Assembly (NCBI RefSeq): GCF_002162355.1
Contig: NZ_CP021434.1
Location: 900,501 to 964,500, forward strand
From: Tumebacillus avium
GTDB lineage: Bacteria; Bacillota; Bacilli; Tumebacillales; Tumebacillaceae
Length of the DNA: 64,000 nt
Direction: 5' to 3'
The notes under the pieces were generated by a model. It worked only from the letters and a program-made list of their open reading frames with translations, was not told where the DNA came from and did not search any database. Shown here piece by piece: positions 35,295 through 46,626 of this stretch (position 1 is the stretch's first letter; every line of letters starts with the position of its first letter). Both the position numbers and the translations under genes were made by a program.

Positions 35295-36597
35295 AGGCAA
35301 GGTCCGGCTGCTGATCGCTGCGATTTTGACAGGAACCTTTCTGGTCCCCGTCAACTCCACGATGATCACGGTCGGGCTCAATACGATCGCGCATTCGTTT
35401 GGCGAGACGCTGGCTCAGACCTCGTGGATCATCACGATCTACCTGATCGTCATGGCGGCGACCCAGCCTGTCGCCGGGAAGCTCGGTGATATTTTTGGCT
35501 ACAAGCGGATGTTTTTGACCGGTCTGGCCCTGTCGCTGGTCGGGTCGATCGCTTGTGTGTTTGCGTTTAATCTGCCGACGATGATCCTCTTCCGCTCCCT
35601 GCAGGCGTTAGGCGGCGCACTGGCTGTGCCCAGCGGAACCGCGCTGATCCGCCATGCTGTGCCCAAGGAGCAGATGGCGTCCGTCTTTGGGCTGTTTGGC
35701 CTGCTGATGGGGCTCGGGGCAGCCGTCGGGCCGCTGGTCGGGTCGTTCCTCATCGAGGCTTGGGGCTGGCAAGGGATCTTTTGGATCAACCTGCCGTTCT
35801 TGCTCTTGTCGTTCCTCGCCGCCCTCGTGGTGATGCCCGTTACACCGACGCGGAAAACGCCGGTTGATCTGCTCGGGTCGCTGTACTTAGCGGCCGGGCT
35901 TTCGATGATCGTCCTGTTCATCACCCACCCCGAGACCCTGCACTGGTGGAGCGGGTTGTTGCTGCTCGCTTGTGTGGCGCTGTTTTTCTTGCGGGAGAAA
36001 AAGTATCCTTATCCGTTGATCGAGTTTGGACTGTTTCGCAGCCGTTCCTATACGAGCGCCAACCTCTGCGTGTTGACCAGCAACTTCATCATGTACGGCA
36101 CGATCCTCGTGTTGCCGATCCTGATGCAGCAGCGCGAGATGGATCTGCGGATGATCGGCACGCTCTTGTTTGTCTATTCGATTGCGATGTCCTTCTCGTC
36201 GTGGCTCGGCGGGCGGTTGTCAAAAAAGCTGGGGCATTCCAAGACGATCGGGATCGCTTTTGGTGTGCAACTGCTTTCGGTGTTCCTCTATCTCGGCTTC
36301 TCCCAAGACGTCTCCGTCTGGTATACCGCCTTTGCCCTGCTGATCGGCGGATTGGGTTCAGGGGCAGGTCTTCCGTCGATGCAGGCGAGCAACCTCGAAT
36401 CGGTGGCGCGGGAGAAAACGGGCGTCGCTTCCGGCGTCTTCTCCACCTTCCGCTACATGGGCAGCATGGTCGCGTCGGCGCTGACGAGCATTCTGGTCGG
36501 CTCGCTGTTCTACGTGATGATCGGCGTTGCGCTGGTCGGGGTCTTGCTGGCCTTGCGCATGAAACAGCAGGAAATAAAAGAGGGGCTGCCCATCTGA
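35287..36597 (+). CDS. MFS drug-efflux-type transporter
   Basis: 436 residues, about 12-14 hydrophobic helices. MAATQPVAGKLGDIFGYKRM (loop 2-3 motif) and RSLQALGGALAVPSGTALIR (motif C-like) fit proton-driven multidrug exporters of the DHA2/EmrB-like group. Its ATG overlaps the stop of the phosphohistidine-domain gene, so the two are translated together. The pump may export the substrate or product of that split phosphotransferase. Confidence 0.9.
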   Translation: MSEGKVRLLIAAILTGTFLVPVNSTMITVGLNTIAHSFGETLAQTSWIITIYLIVMAATQPVAGKLGDIFGYKRMFLTGLALSLVGSIACVFAFNLPTMILFRSLQALGGALAVPSGTALIRHAVPKEQMASVFGLFGLLMGLGAAVGPLVGSFLIEAWGWQGIFWINLPFLLLSFLAALVVMPVTPTRKTPVDLLGSLYLAAGLSMIVLFITHPETLHWWSGLLLLACVALFFLREKKYPYPLIEFGLFRSRSYTSANLCVLTSNFIMYGTILVLPILMQQREMDLRMIGTLLFVYSIAMSFSSWLGGRLSKKLGHSKTIGIAFGVQLLSVFLYLGFSQDVSVWYTAFALLIGGLGSGAGLPSMQASNLESVAREKTGVASGVFSTFRYMGSMVASALTSILVGSLFYVMIGVALVGVLLALRMKQQEIKEGLPI

Positions 36598-36607
36598 GGG
36601 CAGCCCC
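36582..36607. terminator. Bidirectional hairpin overlapping the MFS stop codon
   Basis: GGGGCTGCCC pairs perfectly with GGGCAGCCCC around ATCTGA; the loop contains the MFS stop codon. It separates two convergent genes. Confidence 0.75.
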
Positions 36608-36614
36608 TGCTGTC

Positions 36615-37043
36615 TTATCTGGACCGCCGCGTGCCGCTAACCGTTCTGGTGGTTAAGACACCCAGTGCATCCTTGACGTCTCTTGCGAAGTTCAACGGAC
36701 GATCAATCTTCTCAAAGTGCATAAAATACAGTCTGGGTCTGTCAAACAGCCAATGATTGTGGATCGCGGTGACTTTGATGCCATGTTCACGCAGCTTCGA
36801 AGTAAAACGGTTGATCTCTTCTTGCAGAATGACCGTTTCACCACTGCACAGCGCACGTCCGTTCCGGTCGATCGACTCAAACGTGAACATTTGAGGAGTC
36901 AGCAAAAACGATCTGCCCCGCTTGCCCAACACGACCGGTCTGATGTTGTTGCGCGAACGCATGACGGTGCAAACTCCGTTCATCTCGGTTGCTGGTGCGC
37001 CTAAAATTTCGCCAAAACGTCTGCAAAGCGAACTTGTTGCCAT
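36615..37043 (-). CDS. DUF1259 (LppY/LpqO-like) protein, copy 2
   Basis: 142 residues. The family motif is the run EINRFTSKLREHGIKVTAIH followed by NHWLFDRPRLYFMHF, with conserved His residues. A basic-rich middle (RPVVLGKRGRSFLL) precedes it. There is no signal peptide, unlike many DUF1259 members that are exported. It is the second of a tandem pair, about 18 nt downstream of copy 1, preceded by AAGGAGGG. Function unknown. Confidence 0.83.
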   Translation of the reverse strand: MATSSLCRRFGEILGAPATEMNGVCTVMRSRNNIRPVVLGKRGRSFLLTPQMFTFESIDRNGRALCSGETVILQEEINRFTSKLREHGIKVTAIHNHWLFDRPRLYFMHFEKIDRPLNFARDVKDALGVLTTRTVSGTRRSR

Positions 37044-37061
37044 GGGTCTTTCCCTCCTTTT

Positions 37062-37475
37062 TTACCGAACGGGTCGGTTGGTCAATACGCTCAGCGCATC
37101 TTTTACTTTTCGAGCAAAGGCCAGTGGCCGATCCTTGGACTCGAAGTGGACATACATGAGACGCGGCTGGTCGAACAGCCAGTGGTTGTGGAATGCCGTG
37201 ACGATGATGCCGTGTTTGCGCAGTTTGGAGATAAACGGATTGATCTCTTCTTGCAAAATGACCGTTTCCCCAAGGCACAGCGCTTTTCCGTCCCGACCGA
37301 TGTTTTCAAACGAAAAGGCCTGCGGAAGAAACATAAACGATCTGGCCCGTCGTCCCAAGACTCTCGCACGAATGTTGCTCCGCGTCCGGGTCGCCGTGCA
37401 AACACCGTTGATCACAGCAGGCTGGGCACCCAAAGTACGGGCGAACTCCCGGCACAGTCTGTTAGGTTGTTCCAT
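37062..37475 (-). CDS. DUF1259 (LppY/LpqO-like) protein, copy 1
   Basis: 137 residues, same family as its neighbour: EINPFISKLRKHGIIVTAFH followed by NHWLFDQPRLMYVHF, then a C-terminal helix (ARKVKDALSVLTNRPVR). Start ATG 37475, six nt after GGAGGTG; three in-frame codons upstream include another ATG without a good site. The two copies clearly arose by tandem duplication and form an operon. Function unknown. Confidence 0.85.
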   Translation of the reverse strand: MEQPNRLCREFARTLGAQPAVINGVCTATRTRSNIRARVLGRRARSFMFLPQAFSFENIGRDGKALCLGETVILQEEINPFISKLRKHGIIVTAFHNHWLFDQPRLMYVHFESKDRPLAFARKVKDALSVLTNRPVR

Positions 37476-37655
37476 TGCAAGCACCTCCTTTCCAGCTTTA
37501 CTACATGGTATGGAAGGGGTGCTCAGTTTGTCCTATCAATTTACCTATTTTCAATTGGCCAAAAACTTTTTTCAAAATCATGTGATCCAAACCCGAAGTT
37601 CTGTCGTTTCACTTTCTGAACACACCAAATTCGCAATCTTCGGGAGGAATCTCAT

Positions 37656-39254
37656 ATGAACATGAATAAGAAAATCGCCGCTGGCCTGCTCGCTACACTG
37701 ACCCTGTGCGCTTCTGTCAATCCGGTATCCGCTCACGAACCTCACACTTCGCCGATGCCGACGGGCGTGTTGGCACAAGCAACGGCCGTCTCGACCACTC
37801 CGGCCGCCAACCTGCGCGTGGCGCTGAATCAACTGTTCAGCGAACACGCCAACCTGGCGATCATCGCGATGCAAAAAGGATACGACGGCGCACCCGACTT
37901 CGCGCAGGCTGCTGCCGCCCTCAACAAAAACACGGATGACCTCTCCGCTGCCGTCGCATCTGTGTACGGAGAGGAAGCAGGCGCCGCCTTCAAGGAAATC
38001 TGGAGCTCCCACATCGGCTATTTCGTCGACTACACGGTCGCGACGGTGAAAAAGGACGAAGCAGGCAAACAGCAGGCCTTGGCCGATCTCGCCGAATACC
38101 GTGACGAGCAAGCGAAGTTCCTCGCCGCCGCGAACCCGAACCTCAGCGAAAAAGACCTCTCCGCAACCCTGCAAATGCACGTCGACGGCCTGCTCGCTGT
38201 GTTCAACGCATATGTCAATCAAGACGCTGCGACGGAGCAGAAGGAACTCCGCATGGCGCACCACCACATGTTCATGACCGGCGATGCGCTGTCGGCGGCG
38301 ATCGTCAAGCAGTTCCCGGAGAAGTTCAAGAACACGTCCACCACATCTGCGGCGGTCGACCTGCGCGTGGCGCTCGACAGCCTGCTCAGCGAACACGCCT
38401 CCCTGGCGATCCTCGCGATGCAAAAAGGCATCGACGGCAAGCAGGACTTCACCACCGTCGCCGCTGCGCTCAACGCCAACACGGATGACCTCTCCTCTGC
38501 AGTTGCCTCCATCTACGGCAAAGAGGCGGGCGTACAATTTAAAACGATCTGGAGTTCCCACATCGGCTACTTCGTCGATTATGTAACAGCCACCGCAGCA
38601 AAAGACACCGCCGGGCAGCAACAAGCGGTCGCCAACCTCGACGGCTATCGGGCTGCTCAAGCGAAATTTTTCGCCGGTGCCGACCCGTACATGAACGAGC
38701 AGGCCATCCGCGATGCGCTGAACGCCCACGTGCAAGAACTGCTCAATGCGTTCAACGACTACGTGGCGAAAGACTACGCGGGCGTCTATGAAAACTACGA
38801 GACTGCGTACGATCACATGTTCATGACCGGCTTGTCGCTGTCCTCGGCCATCGCGGCGCAGTTCCCGGCGAAATTCGGCGGCACGGAAGCAGACCTGTGG
38901 ATCAACAGCAAGACGTTCACCGTCAACGGCATGGAAAAACGCTTTGACGTGGCTCCGTTCCTGCGCGGCGACCGCACGTTTGTCTCCTTGCGCGCCTTGA
39001 GCGAAACGGTTGGCGCAAAAGTCGATTGGGCGGAAGCGACACAAACGGTCACCGTGACGGCGGGCCATGATGTGCTGAAATTCTGGATCGGCCAAGACTA
39101 CATGACCTTTAACGGCGAGACCCGTCAGATCGGCACCCCGGCCTTCATCGTGCAGGACAGAACGCAAGTGCCGCTGCGCTTCATCGCCGAGCAGCTCGGC
39201 TGGCATGTCGACTGGAACGGCAGCAAGCAAGGGATCACCTTAACCAAATTCTAA
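37656..39254 (+). CDS. Secreted protein: duplicated His-rich helical domain plus copper amine oxidase N-like domain
   Basis: 532 residues. A signal peptide (cleavage near VSAHE) is followed by two repeats of about 190 residues (~50-225 and ~230-410). Each has conserved His-containing helices: LFSEHANLAIIAMQKG, IWSSHIGYFVDYT, a helix with MHVDGLL or AHVQELL, and H-M-F-M-T-G. The ~120-residue C-terminal domain (FLRGDRTFVSLRALSETVGA; RTQVPLRFIAEQLGWHVDW) is the copper-amine-oxidase-N-like domain common in Bacillales surface proteins. The four spaced His per repeat suggest a metal-binding helical bundle (inference). A GGGAGG site precedes the start. It stands just upstream of an ECF sigma gene. 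Confidence 0.85.
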   Translation: MNMNKKIAAGLLATLTLCASVNPVSAHEPHTSPMPTGVLAQATAVSTTPAANLRVALNQLFSEHANLAIIAMQKGYDGAPDFAQAAAALNKNTDDLSAAVASVYGEEAGAAFKEIWSSHIGYFVDYTVATVKKDEAGKQQALADLAEYRDEQAKFLAAANPNLSEKDLSATLQMHVDGLLAVFNAYVNQDAATEQKELRMAHHHMFMTGDALSAAIVKQFPEKFKNTSTTSAAVDLRVALDSLLSEHASLAILAMQKGIDGKQDFTTVAAALNANTDDLSSAVASIYGKEAGVQFKTIWSSHIGYFVDYVTATAAKDTAGQQQAVANLDGYRAAQAKFFAGADPYMNEQAIRDALNAHVQELLNAFNDYVAKDYAGVYENYETAYDHMFMTGLSLSSAIAAQFPAKFGGTEADLWINSKTFTVNGMEKRFDVAPFLRGDRTFVSLRALSETVGAKVDWAEATQTVTVTAGHDVLKFWIGQDYMTFNGETRQIGTPAFIVQDRTQVPLRFIAEQLGWHVDWNGSKQGITLTKF

Positions 39255-39267
39255 GCAGTTTGAAAGC

Positions 39268-39308
39268 GGCCTCCCCTATTTTTGTTATAATGGGGAGGTC
39301 CTTTTTTG
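39268..39308 (+). terminator. Terminator between the His-rich protein gene and the ECF sigma gene
   Basis: CCTCCCC pairs with GGGGAGG across an A/T-rich loop and is followed by TCC-T6. The loop contains TTATAAT, which could be a -10 element for the sigma gene, but no -35 at normal distance was found. Confidence 0.65.
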
Positions 39309-39339
39309 AATCCGGAAGAAGAGGAGTCAAACTCAAACT

Positions 39340-39939
39340 ATGACCGAGTTCATCACAGACTTAGAATTGGTAAGAAAGGTGGCCGAGGGCGACCAGGATG
39401 CGCTCGGCATGCTGTATGACCGCTACGAGCGGGCCGTGTTTTCGCTCGCCTATCGGGTTGTGCAAGACGCGCAGACCGCCGAAGAAGTCGTTCAGGACGT
39501 CTTCACCCGCGTCTGGAAAAAGCATGCCCTCTACGTCCCCGCCCAGGCCAAGTTCAGCACCTGGCTCCTGCAGGTGACCCGCAACTGTGCGCTGGATGTC
39601 CTCAAAGCCCGGCGCAGACGGCAAAGCGAGACGGTGCAGGAAGACACCCTTTTGCACACCATCCCCGATGAGGAAGCACATACCGAAACGCGCGCGCTGC
39701 AAAAGCTGGAAGGCGAAGAAATTCGCCAAGCCCTGCGTGAGCTGAACGACGAGCAGCGCGATGTGATCCACTTGATGTATTACGACGGCTGGACGCAAGG
39801 CGAGATCTCCGCCCGGCAGGATATCCCGCTTGGCACCGTGAAAAGCCGCGTCCGCCTCGCGCTGAACAAGCTCAGGCAGTCACTGACCAAGCGAAAGGAG
39901 GGAACGGCAAATGAACCCCTACACAACCACACCTTGTGA
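39340..39939 (+). CDS. ECF-type RNA polymerase sigma factor
   Basis: 199 residues. Region 2 (DALGMLYDRYERAVFSLAYR, then AEEVVQDVFTRVWKK) and region 4 (LNDEQRDVIHLMYYDGWTQG and LGTVKSRVRLALNKLRQSL) are complete. It resembles the SigK-type group that pairs with RskA-like anti-sigma factors. The anti-sigma gene overlaps its end by 29 bp. Target promoters are unknown; the secreted metal-ligand-like protein upstream could belong to the regulon (inference). The GAAGAAGAGGAG site precedes ATG 39340. Confidence 0.93.
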   Translation: MTEFITDLELVRKVAEGDQDALGMLYDRYERAVFSLAYRVVQDAQTAEEVVQDVFTRVWKKHALYVPAQAKFSTWLLQVTRNCALDVLKARRRRQSETVQEDTLLHTIPDEEAHTETRALQKLEGEEIRQALRELNDEQRDVIHLMYYDGWTQGEISARQDIPLGTVKSRVRLALNKLRQSLTKRKEGTANEPLHNHTL

Positions 39940-40687
39940 CGACGTTGAGCTGTATGCCCTCGATGGATTGGAGCGGGCAGAGCAGCTTCGTTTCGAGCAG
40001 CATCTCGCCGCGTGTGCGGCTTGCCAGAGCAGACTTGCCGAGCTGCAAGACGTGACCGACGCCCTGTTGCACGCCCCCGCCGATGTGGAGCCGCCAACGG
40101 GCATGCGCGACCGCGTGCTGTCCGCCGTGACTGCCCTGCCGCAAGAAGATGCGCCGAGTGCCGCTGTCGCACGGCCTGTTACGCTTGCCGCACGGCGCAA
40201 GACCTGGCAGCAGCGCCTCTTCCCGTATGTGTCCGCAGCCGCCGTCCTGGCGATCGCGTTGCTCGGCTGGCAGAACACCACGCTGCGCCAGGAAAATCTT
40301 GCCCAGTCCGCGCAGATCGAGCAGCTTGGCCAGCTCGTCGCCACCGCAGCGCTGACCCCGGCCGATCAGCAGTTCCAGAGCGTCAGCGGCCAGGCGATGC
40401 TTCTGCAGGAAGGCTCGCAGAAAATCGTCATGGTCAAAGCCTCCCGCCTGCCCCAGCCCGCCGACCGCCAGCAATACACGCTCTGGGTGATGAACCAAGG
40501 CCAGACCCAAGTCCTCAACGGCGGCACGTTCGTCCCCACCGGACCGGACGGCCTCGGCATGGTCGTGTTCCCCGCCAAGGAACTGCCCGCCGACTTCAAC
40601 ACTGTCGCCGTTTCCTTGGAGCCCGATGCCTACAGCGGCAACACCCCAAGAGGCGTGCCGGTGATGACGGCGAAGTTTGATTTATAA
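39911..40687 (+). CDS. Membrane anti-sigma factor, RskA-like
   Basis: 258 residues. The N-terminal anti-sigma region holds an HxxxCxxC motif (FEQHLAACAACQ, ~29-40) typical of zinc-associated anti-sigma domains. One membrane helix (VSAAAVLAIALLGW, ~103-117) follows. The extracytoplasmic C-terminal domain is RskA-like (YTLWVMNQGQTQVLNGGTFV). AAAGGAGG precedes the start inside the sigma gene. It should hold the ECF sigma at the membrane until an envelope signal triggers proteolysis. Confidence 0.92.
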   Translation: MNPYTTTPCDDVELYALDGLERAEQLRFEQHLAACAACQSRLAELQDVTDALLHAPADVEPPTGMRDRVLSAVTALPQEDAPSAAVARPVTLAARRKTWQQRLFPYVSAAAVLAIALLGWQNTTLRQENLAQSAQIEQLGQLVATAALTPADQQFQSVSGQAMLLQEGSQKIVMVKASRLPQPADRQQYTLWVMNQGQTQVLNGGTFVPTGPDGLGMVVFPAKELPADFNTVAVSLEPDAYSGNTPRGVPVMTAKFDL

Positions 40688-40691
40688 ACAA

Positions 40692-40728
40692 GAAAGGCAC
40701 CGTTCCCATAGGAACGATGCCTTTTTTA
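40692..40728. terminator. Bidirectional terminator between anti-sigma and MFS genes
   Basis: AAAGGCACCGTTCC pairs with GGAACGATGCCTTT around CATA (one mismatch), with A-rich and T-rich flanks. Confidence 0.88.
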
Positions 40729-40739
40729 ATAGATTTTTA

Positions 40740-42179
40740 CTACGTAGTCTTCAACTCCGCACGATCAACAATCACGCGGCGGATAAAGAAGGCGATGACT
40801 AGGGAGATGATCGTCACCAGCATCGCGAACAAGAAGACGTGATGCGAACCAAACGTCATCGCATTGGACAGCTCAGCCGGGGCGGTCGGTGCGGCCGACT
40901 CCCGCAAATACTGCTCCGTACCGCCCATCAACAGGCTGACCGCAACGGCTGTGCCGATCGCGCCTGCGACCTGCTGCAAGGTGTTCATCACGGCCGTGCC
41001 GTGCGGGTATAACTCCGGCGGCAGTTGGTTGAGACCGTTGGTTTGCGCGGGCATCCAGACCATGGAGATGCCGATCATGATGCCGATATGCAGCGCCACG
41101 ATCAACGCGATCGAGGACGCCGGCGAGATAAAGGAGAAGCTCCACATCATCACCGCCACGATGGCGAGGCCGGGAATGACCAGCCACTTCGGGCCATACC
41201 GGTCGAACAACCGCCCCATTCGCGGCGATAGAATTCCGTTCAGCACGCTGCCCGGCAACAAGATCAGCCCGGTGGTGAAGGCAGACATCTTGAGCCCGTT
41301 TTGCAGGAACATCGGCAGAATGATCATGCTCGACATCATGATCAGCATGCAGGACAGCACCATCAACAGCCCCACGATATACATCGGAAACTTGAAGACG
41401 CCCAGATTCATCATCGGGTCGCGCATCCAGATCTGGCGCAGCGTGAACAGCACCAGCGCGATCAGCCCGGCCCCGATCGAGATCAGCACGACCGCGCTGC
41501 CCCAGCCGCCGGTGCCTTCGCCCGCCTTGCTGAAGCCAAACACCACGCCGCCGAAGCCAATCGTGGACAAGATGACCGACAAGAGATCGATTCGCGGCTT
41601 GGTGACCTCGGTGACATTCTCCAGATACTTCAGACCGACCAGCAGCCCGATGACCAAGAACGGCAGCGAGAGCCAGAAGATGTACTGCCAGGACAAGTAT
41701 TCAATCAAGATCCCCGCCACGGTCGGGCCTGTAGCCGGTGCGAACATGATCACCAGACCGACAAACCCCATCGCCTCGCCGCGTTTCTCCGGCGGAAAGA
41801 TGACGAGGATCGTATTGAACATCAGCGGCAGCAGCAAGCCCATCCCCAGCGCCTGCAGCACGCGGGCGACCATCAGCATTTCAAAATTGACGGAGAGCGC
41901 CGCGACAAAGGTGCCGACGATCAAGCTGACCAGCGAACCGGTGAACAGCTGTCGCGTTGAAAAGCGCTGCAGCAAAAGTCCGCTGACCGGCATCAAGATG
42001 CCGAGCGTCAGCAAGAACCCGGTGGTCAGCCACTGTGCGGTCGCCGCCTCAATGTGGAACACGTCCATCAAGTTCGAGATCGCGACATTCAAAGCCGTTT
42101 CGCTAAAAAAGCCGACAAAACCGCAGATCAGCAGCGATCCCAAGATGGCGCGCGTGTTGTATTGTTTTGTTGTTTCCAT
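40740..42179 (-). CDS. MFS transporter of the EmrB/QacA (DHA2) family
   Basis: 479 residues, about 14 hydrophobic helices. The first loop has QWLTTGFLLTLGILMPVSGL, and ARVLQALGMGLLLPLMFNTI and APATGPTVAGILIEYLSW are DHA2 motifs. It resembles LmrB/Bmr3-type exporters. ATG 42179 follows AAGGGGAG; the frame extends 11 codons upstream without a better site. It is monocistronic with no adjacent regulator. Likely a drug or metabolite exporter; substrate unknown. Confidence 0.92.
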   Translation of the reverse strand: METTKQYNTRAILGSLLICGFVGFFSETALNVAISNLMDVFHIEAATAQWLTTGFLLTLGILMPVSGLLLQRFSTRQLFTGSLVSLIVGTFVAALSVNFEMLMVARVLQALGMGLLLPLMFNTILVIFPPEKRGEAMGFVGLVIMFAPATGPTVAGILIEYLSWQYIFWLSLPFLVIGLLVGLKYLENVTEVTKPRIDLLSVILSTIGFGGVVFGFSKAGEGTGGWGSAVVLISIGAGLIALVLFTLRQIWMRDPMMNLGVFKFPMYIVGLLMVLSCMLIMMSSMIILPMFLQNGLKMSAFTTGLILLPGSVLNGILSPRMGRLFDRYGPKWLVIPGLAIVAVMMWSFSFISPASSIALIVALHIGIMIGISMVWMPAQTNGLNQLPPELYPHGTAVMNTLQQVAGAIGTAVAVSLLMGGTEQYLRESAAPTAPAELSNAMTFGSHHVFLFAMLVTIISLVIAFFIRRVIVDRAELKTT

Positions 42180-42312
42180 GTTTTCTCCCCTTGCTGGTTG
42201 GACGCGTTGCATCGTGTCACAGATCGTTATTCAGTAATCCTACCACAGAACGGTGCTTTGCATCCGTAACGATTCTGTATTTTTTCGATGACAGTCCGCC
42301 CGTCCAGCTCCA

Positions 42313-43362
42313 TTACAAGGTAGAGATGTCAATCACGAAGCGATAGCGCACATCGCTCTTCAAAACCCGCTCGTACGCTTCGTCCACCTGGTCGGCAGAA
42401 ATCACTTCAATCTGCGGCACAATCCCATGTTCGGCTGCGAAATCGAGCATCTCCTGCGTTTCCCGAATGCCGCCGACCAGCGAACCGGCGATGCTGCGGC
42501 GGCCCATGATCAAGGAAAACACATGGTACTGATCGCGCTCGGACGGTGCGCCGACATTGACCAGCGTTCCGTCTACGCGCAGCAGCGACAGATACGCGTC
42601 CACCGGAAGATTGGCCGATACCGTGTTCAAAATCAGGTCAAAACGCCCCGCCAGACTCTTGAAAGTCTCCTTATCACTGGTCGCAAAATACTGATCCGCC
42701 CCAAAGCTCAACGCTTCCGCTTGCTTATCCAACGAGCGGCTCAAGACAGTCACTTCAGCGCCCAGCGCATGAGCAAATTGGATCGCCAGGTGGCCCAGCC
42801 CGCCCATCCCGACGATGGCGACTTTCTTGCCCGGGCCTGCCTTCCAGTGTTTCAAAGGCGAGAACGTGGTGATGCCCGCACACAGCAAGGGGCTGGCCGC
42901 ATCCATCGGCAGACCGTCCGGAATCCGGACGACGAACCCTTCGGTGACCACGATCTTTTGACTGTAGCCGCCATAGGTCGGATTCCCGTCGTAATCCAGC
43001 GAGTTATAGGTGGACACAACGCCTTTGGTGCAATATTGCTCCTCGCCGCTGAGGCAGTATTCGCATTCGCCGCAGGAGTCCACAAAGCAGCCCACGCCCA
43101 CACGGTCACCGACCGCAAATTTGGTAACCTCTGCACCTACCGCAGCCACTACGCCCGCGATCTCATGACCCGGCACCATCGGGAACATCCCGCCGCCCCA
43201 TTCACCATGGGCGCTGTGAATGTCAGAATGGCAAATCCCGCTATATTGGATCTCGATCAAGACATCGTGCGGACGCAACTCTCTGCGCTCCATCGTCGTT
43301 TTTTCAAATGGCGCTTTGGCGCTCGCCACGCTGAGCACTTTCGTTTCGATCTTGCACATCAT
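42313..43362 (-). CDS. Zinc-dependent NAD(P) alcohol dehydrogenase
   Basis: 349 residues, MDR superfamily, cinnamyl-alcohol-dehydrogenase/YjgB-like. Catalytic zinc ligands lie in [16 protein letters not shown] and [10 protein letters not shown]; the structural zinc cluster is [15 protein letters not shown]. The Rossmann loop is [10 protein letters not shown]. Such enzymes reduce aldehydes to alcohols. The promoter carries a MerR-type dyad in a 19-bp spacer, matching the one before the short-chain dehydrogenase at 55938-56645, so induction by reactive aldehydes or electrophiles is likely (inference). No regulator gene is adjacent. Confidence 0.94.
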   Translation of the reverse strand: MMCKIETKVLSVASAKAPFEKTTMERRELRPHDVLIEIQYSGICHSDIHSAHGEWGGGMFPMVPGHEIAGVVAAVGAEVTKFAVGDRVGVGCFVDSCGECEYCLSGEEQYCTKGVVSTYNSLDYDGNPTYGGYSQKIVVTEGFVVRIPDGLPMDAASPLLCAGITTFSPLKHWKAGPGKKVAIVGMGGLGHLAIQFAHALGAEVTVLSRSLDKQAEALSFGADQYFATSDKETFKSLAGRFDLILNTVSANLPVDAYLSLLRVDGTLVNVGAPSERDQYHVFSLIMGRRSIAGSLVGGIRETQEMLDFAAEHGIVPQIEVISADQVDEAYERVLKSDVRYRFVIDISTL

Positions 43363-43403
43363 CTCTCACAATCCTTTCTGGTAAACAATTCACTTACTGT
43401 GTC

Positions 43404-43434
43404 ACTGTACAACTTGGAGTATGCTCCAAGTCAA
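43404..43434 (-). promoter_or_regulatory. MerR-type promoter of the alcohol dehydrogenase gene
   Basis: On the minus strand, TTGACT (43429-43434) and TACAGT (43404-43409) are 19 bp apart, the long spacer typical of MerR-controlled promoters. Within it lies a perfect dyad CTTGGAG-N4-CTCCAAG (43413-43430). Confidence 0.8.
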
Positions 43435-43444
43435 GCCCGATAAA

Positions 43445-43476
43445 GAAAGCCCCTGACATCAATCAGGGGCTTCTTG
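43445..43476. terminator. Hairpin terminator after the MMPL gene
   Basis: GAAAGCCCCTGA-CATCAA-TCAGGGGCTTC lies between the MMPL stop and the alcohol dehydrogenase promoter. On the minus strand it is followed by TTTC. Confidence 0.8.
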
Positions 43477-43484
43477 CAGTCAGC

Positions 43485-45821
<2,337 letters not shown>

Positions 45822-45853
45822 GATGTGGGTCATTCTCCTTTTCTAACGAGTCA

Positions 45854-46468
45854 CTAAAATCCATTTCGCAAATACCCAAACACAGTGTCCACATACTGAT
45901 CAAATTGCACCGCGCCAGGTGTCTCGTCCACCGATTGACCGGGCAGCAGCACATCGAGGCTGCCATCGAGCAGCGGATACATCGCCCCGCAAACCGCACC
46001 GGCCAGCAGGTGTGTATACTGCTCAGGATAGCGCCCTTTAAACAAATCGCCCAATGCCTGCTGCGCCATCGTCTGCAGCCGGTGGAACGCACTTAGAATA
46101 TACGGTTCCAGCGTCGGGTACTCTTTGGAGAGCGCCACCAGCGTGCGCAACTTCCGCAGATACTCCGCGGTGAGCCGCATTTTCATCAACTGGTACAACA
46201 CATCCAGCGGCGAAGAATGCTCCGGCAGCTCGTCGAGCAACGCCAGCACTTCATCGTCGTCATGAGTGGTCTCCACGGCCATCACCACCGCTTCCTCCTT
46301 GCAGGAGTAGTGGTTCGCAAACGTCCGCCGCGAGTATCCGGCGCGCTGCACCACATCCTCCACGACAAAACCGTCCAACCCCCGCTCCAACGCCAGCTCA
46401 AATGCCGCACTCGCCAACGCCTGCGCGGTCGCTTCCCGTTTGATGATCCGCAAACTGTTTTTGTTCAT
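45854..46468 (-). CDS. TetR-family transcriptional repressor
   Basis: 204 residues. The N-terminal helix-turn-helix (FVVEDVVQRAGYSRRTFANHY) is classical TetR, followed by a variable helical ligand domain. It is immediately upstream of the MMPL transporter on the same strand, so it most likely represses this operon and senses a pump substrate. ATG 46468 after AAGGCGG is preferred over an open extension of 19 codons. Confidence 0.9.
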   Translation of the reverse strand: MNKNSLRIIKREATAQALASAAFELALERGLDGFVVEDVVQRAGYSRRTFANHYSCKEEAVVMAVETTHDDDEVLALLDELPEHSSPLDVLYQLMKMRLTAEYLRKLRTLVALSKEYPTLEPYILSAFHRLQTMAQQALGDLFKGRYPEQYTHLLAGAVCGAMYPLLDGSLDVLLPGQSVDETPGAVQFDQYVDTVFGYLRNGF

Positions 46469-46564
46469 CGTCCAACGCAACCGCCTTTCTTGCTCTACAG
46501 TACCATTTCGTTGCCCATTGTGCAATTATGCCCTTTGGGAAAAAAGATGAGCATTCTATGTCTT

Positions 46565-46593
46565 TTGACAATACAAATAAATATTAATATAAT
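46565..46593 (+). promoter_or_regulatory. Consensus sigma-A promoter of lanthipeptide precursor gene 2
   Basis: TTGACA (46565-46570), a 17-bp AT-rich spacer and TATAAT (46588-46593): both hexamers match consensus exactly. The leader to the ATG is about 27 nt and contains GAGAGGAGG. Confidence 0.88.
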
Positions 46594-46626
46594 AAAACCA
46601 ACCCATAGAGAGGAGGCCGACCCAAA

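Noticed and set aside
37578..39230. Minus-strand open frame of 550 codons opposite the His-rich secreted protein gene
   Set aside because: No signal, domain or ribosome binding site; the plus frame has a signal peptide, duplicated domains and a clear start.
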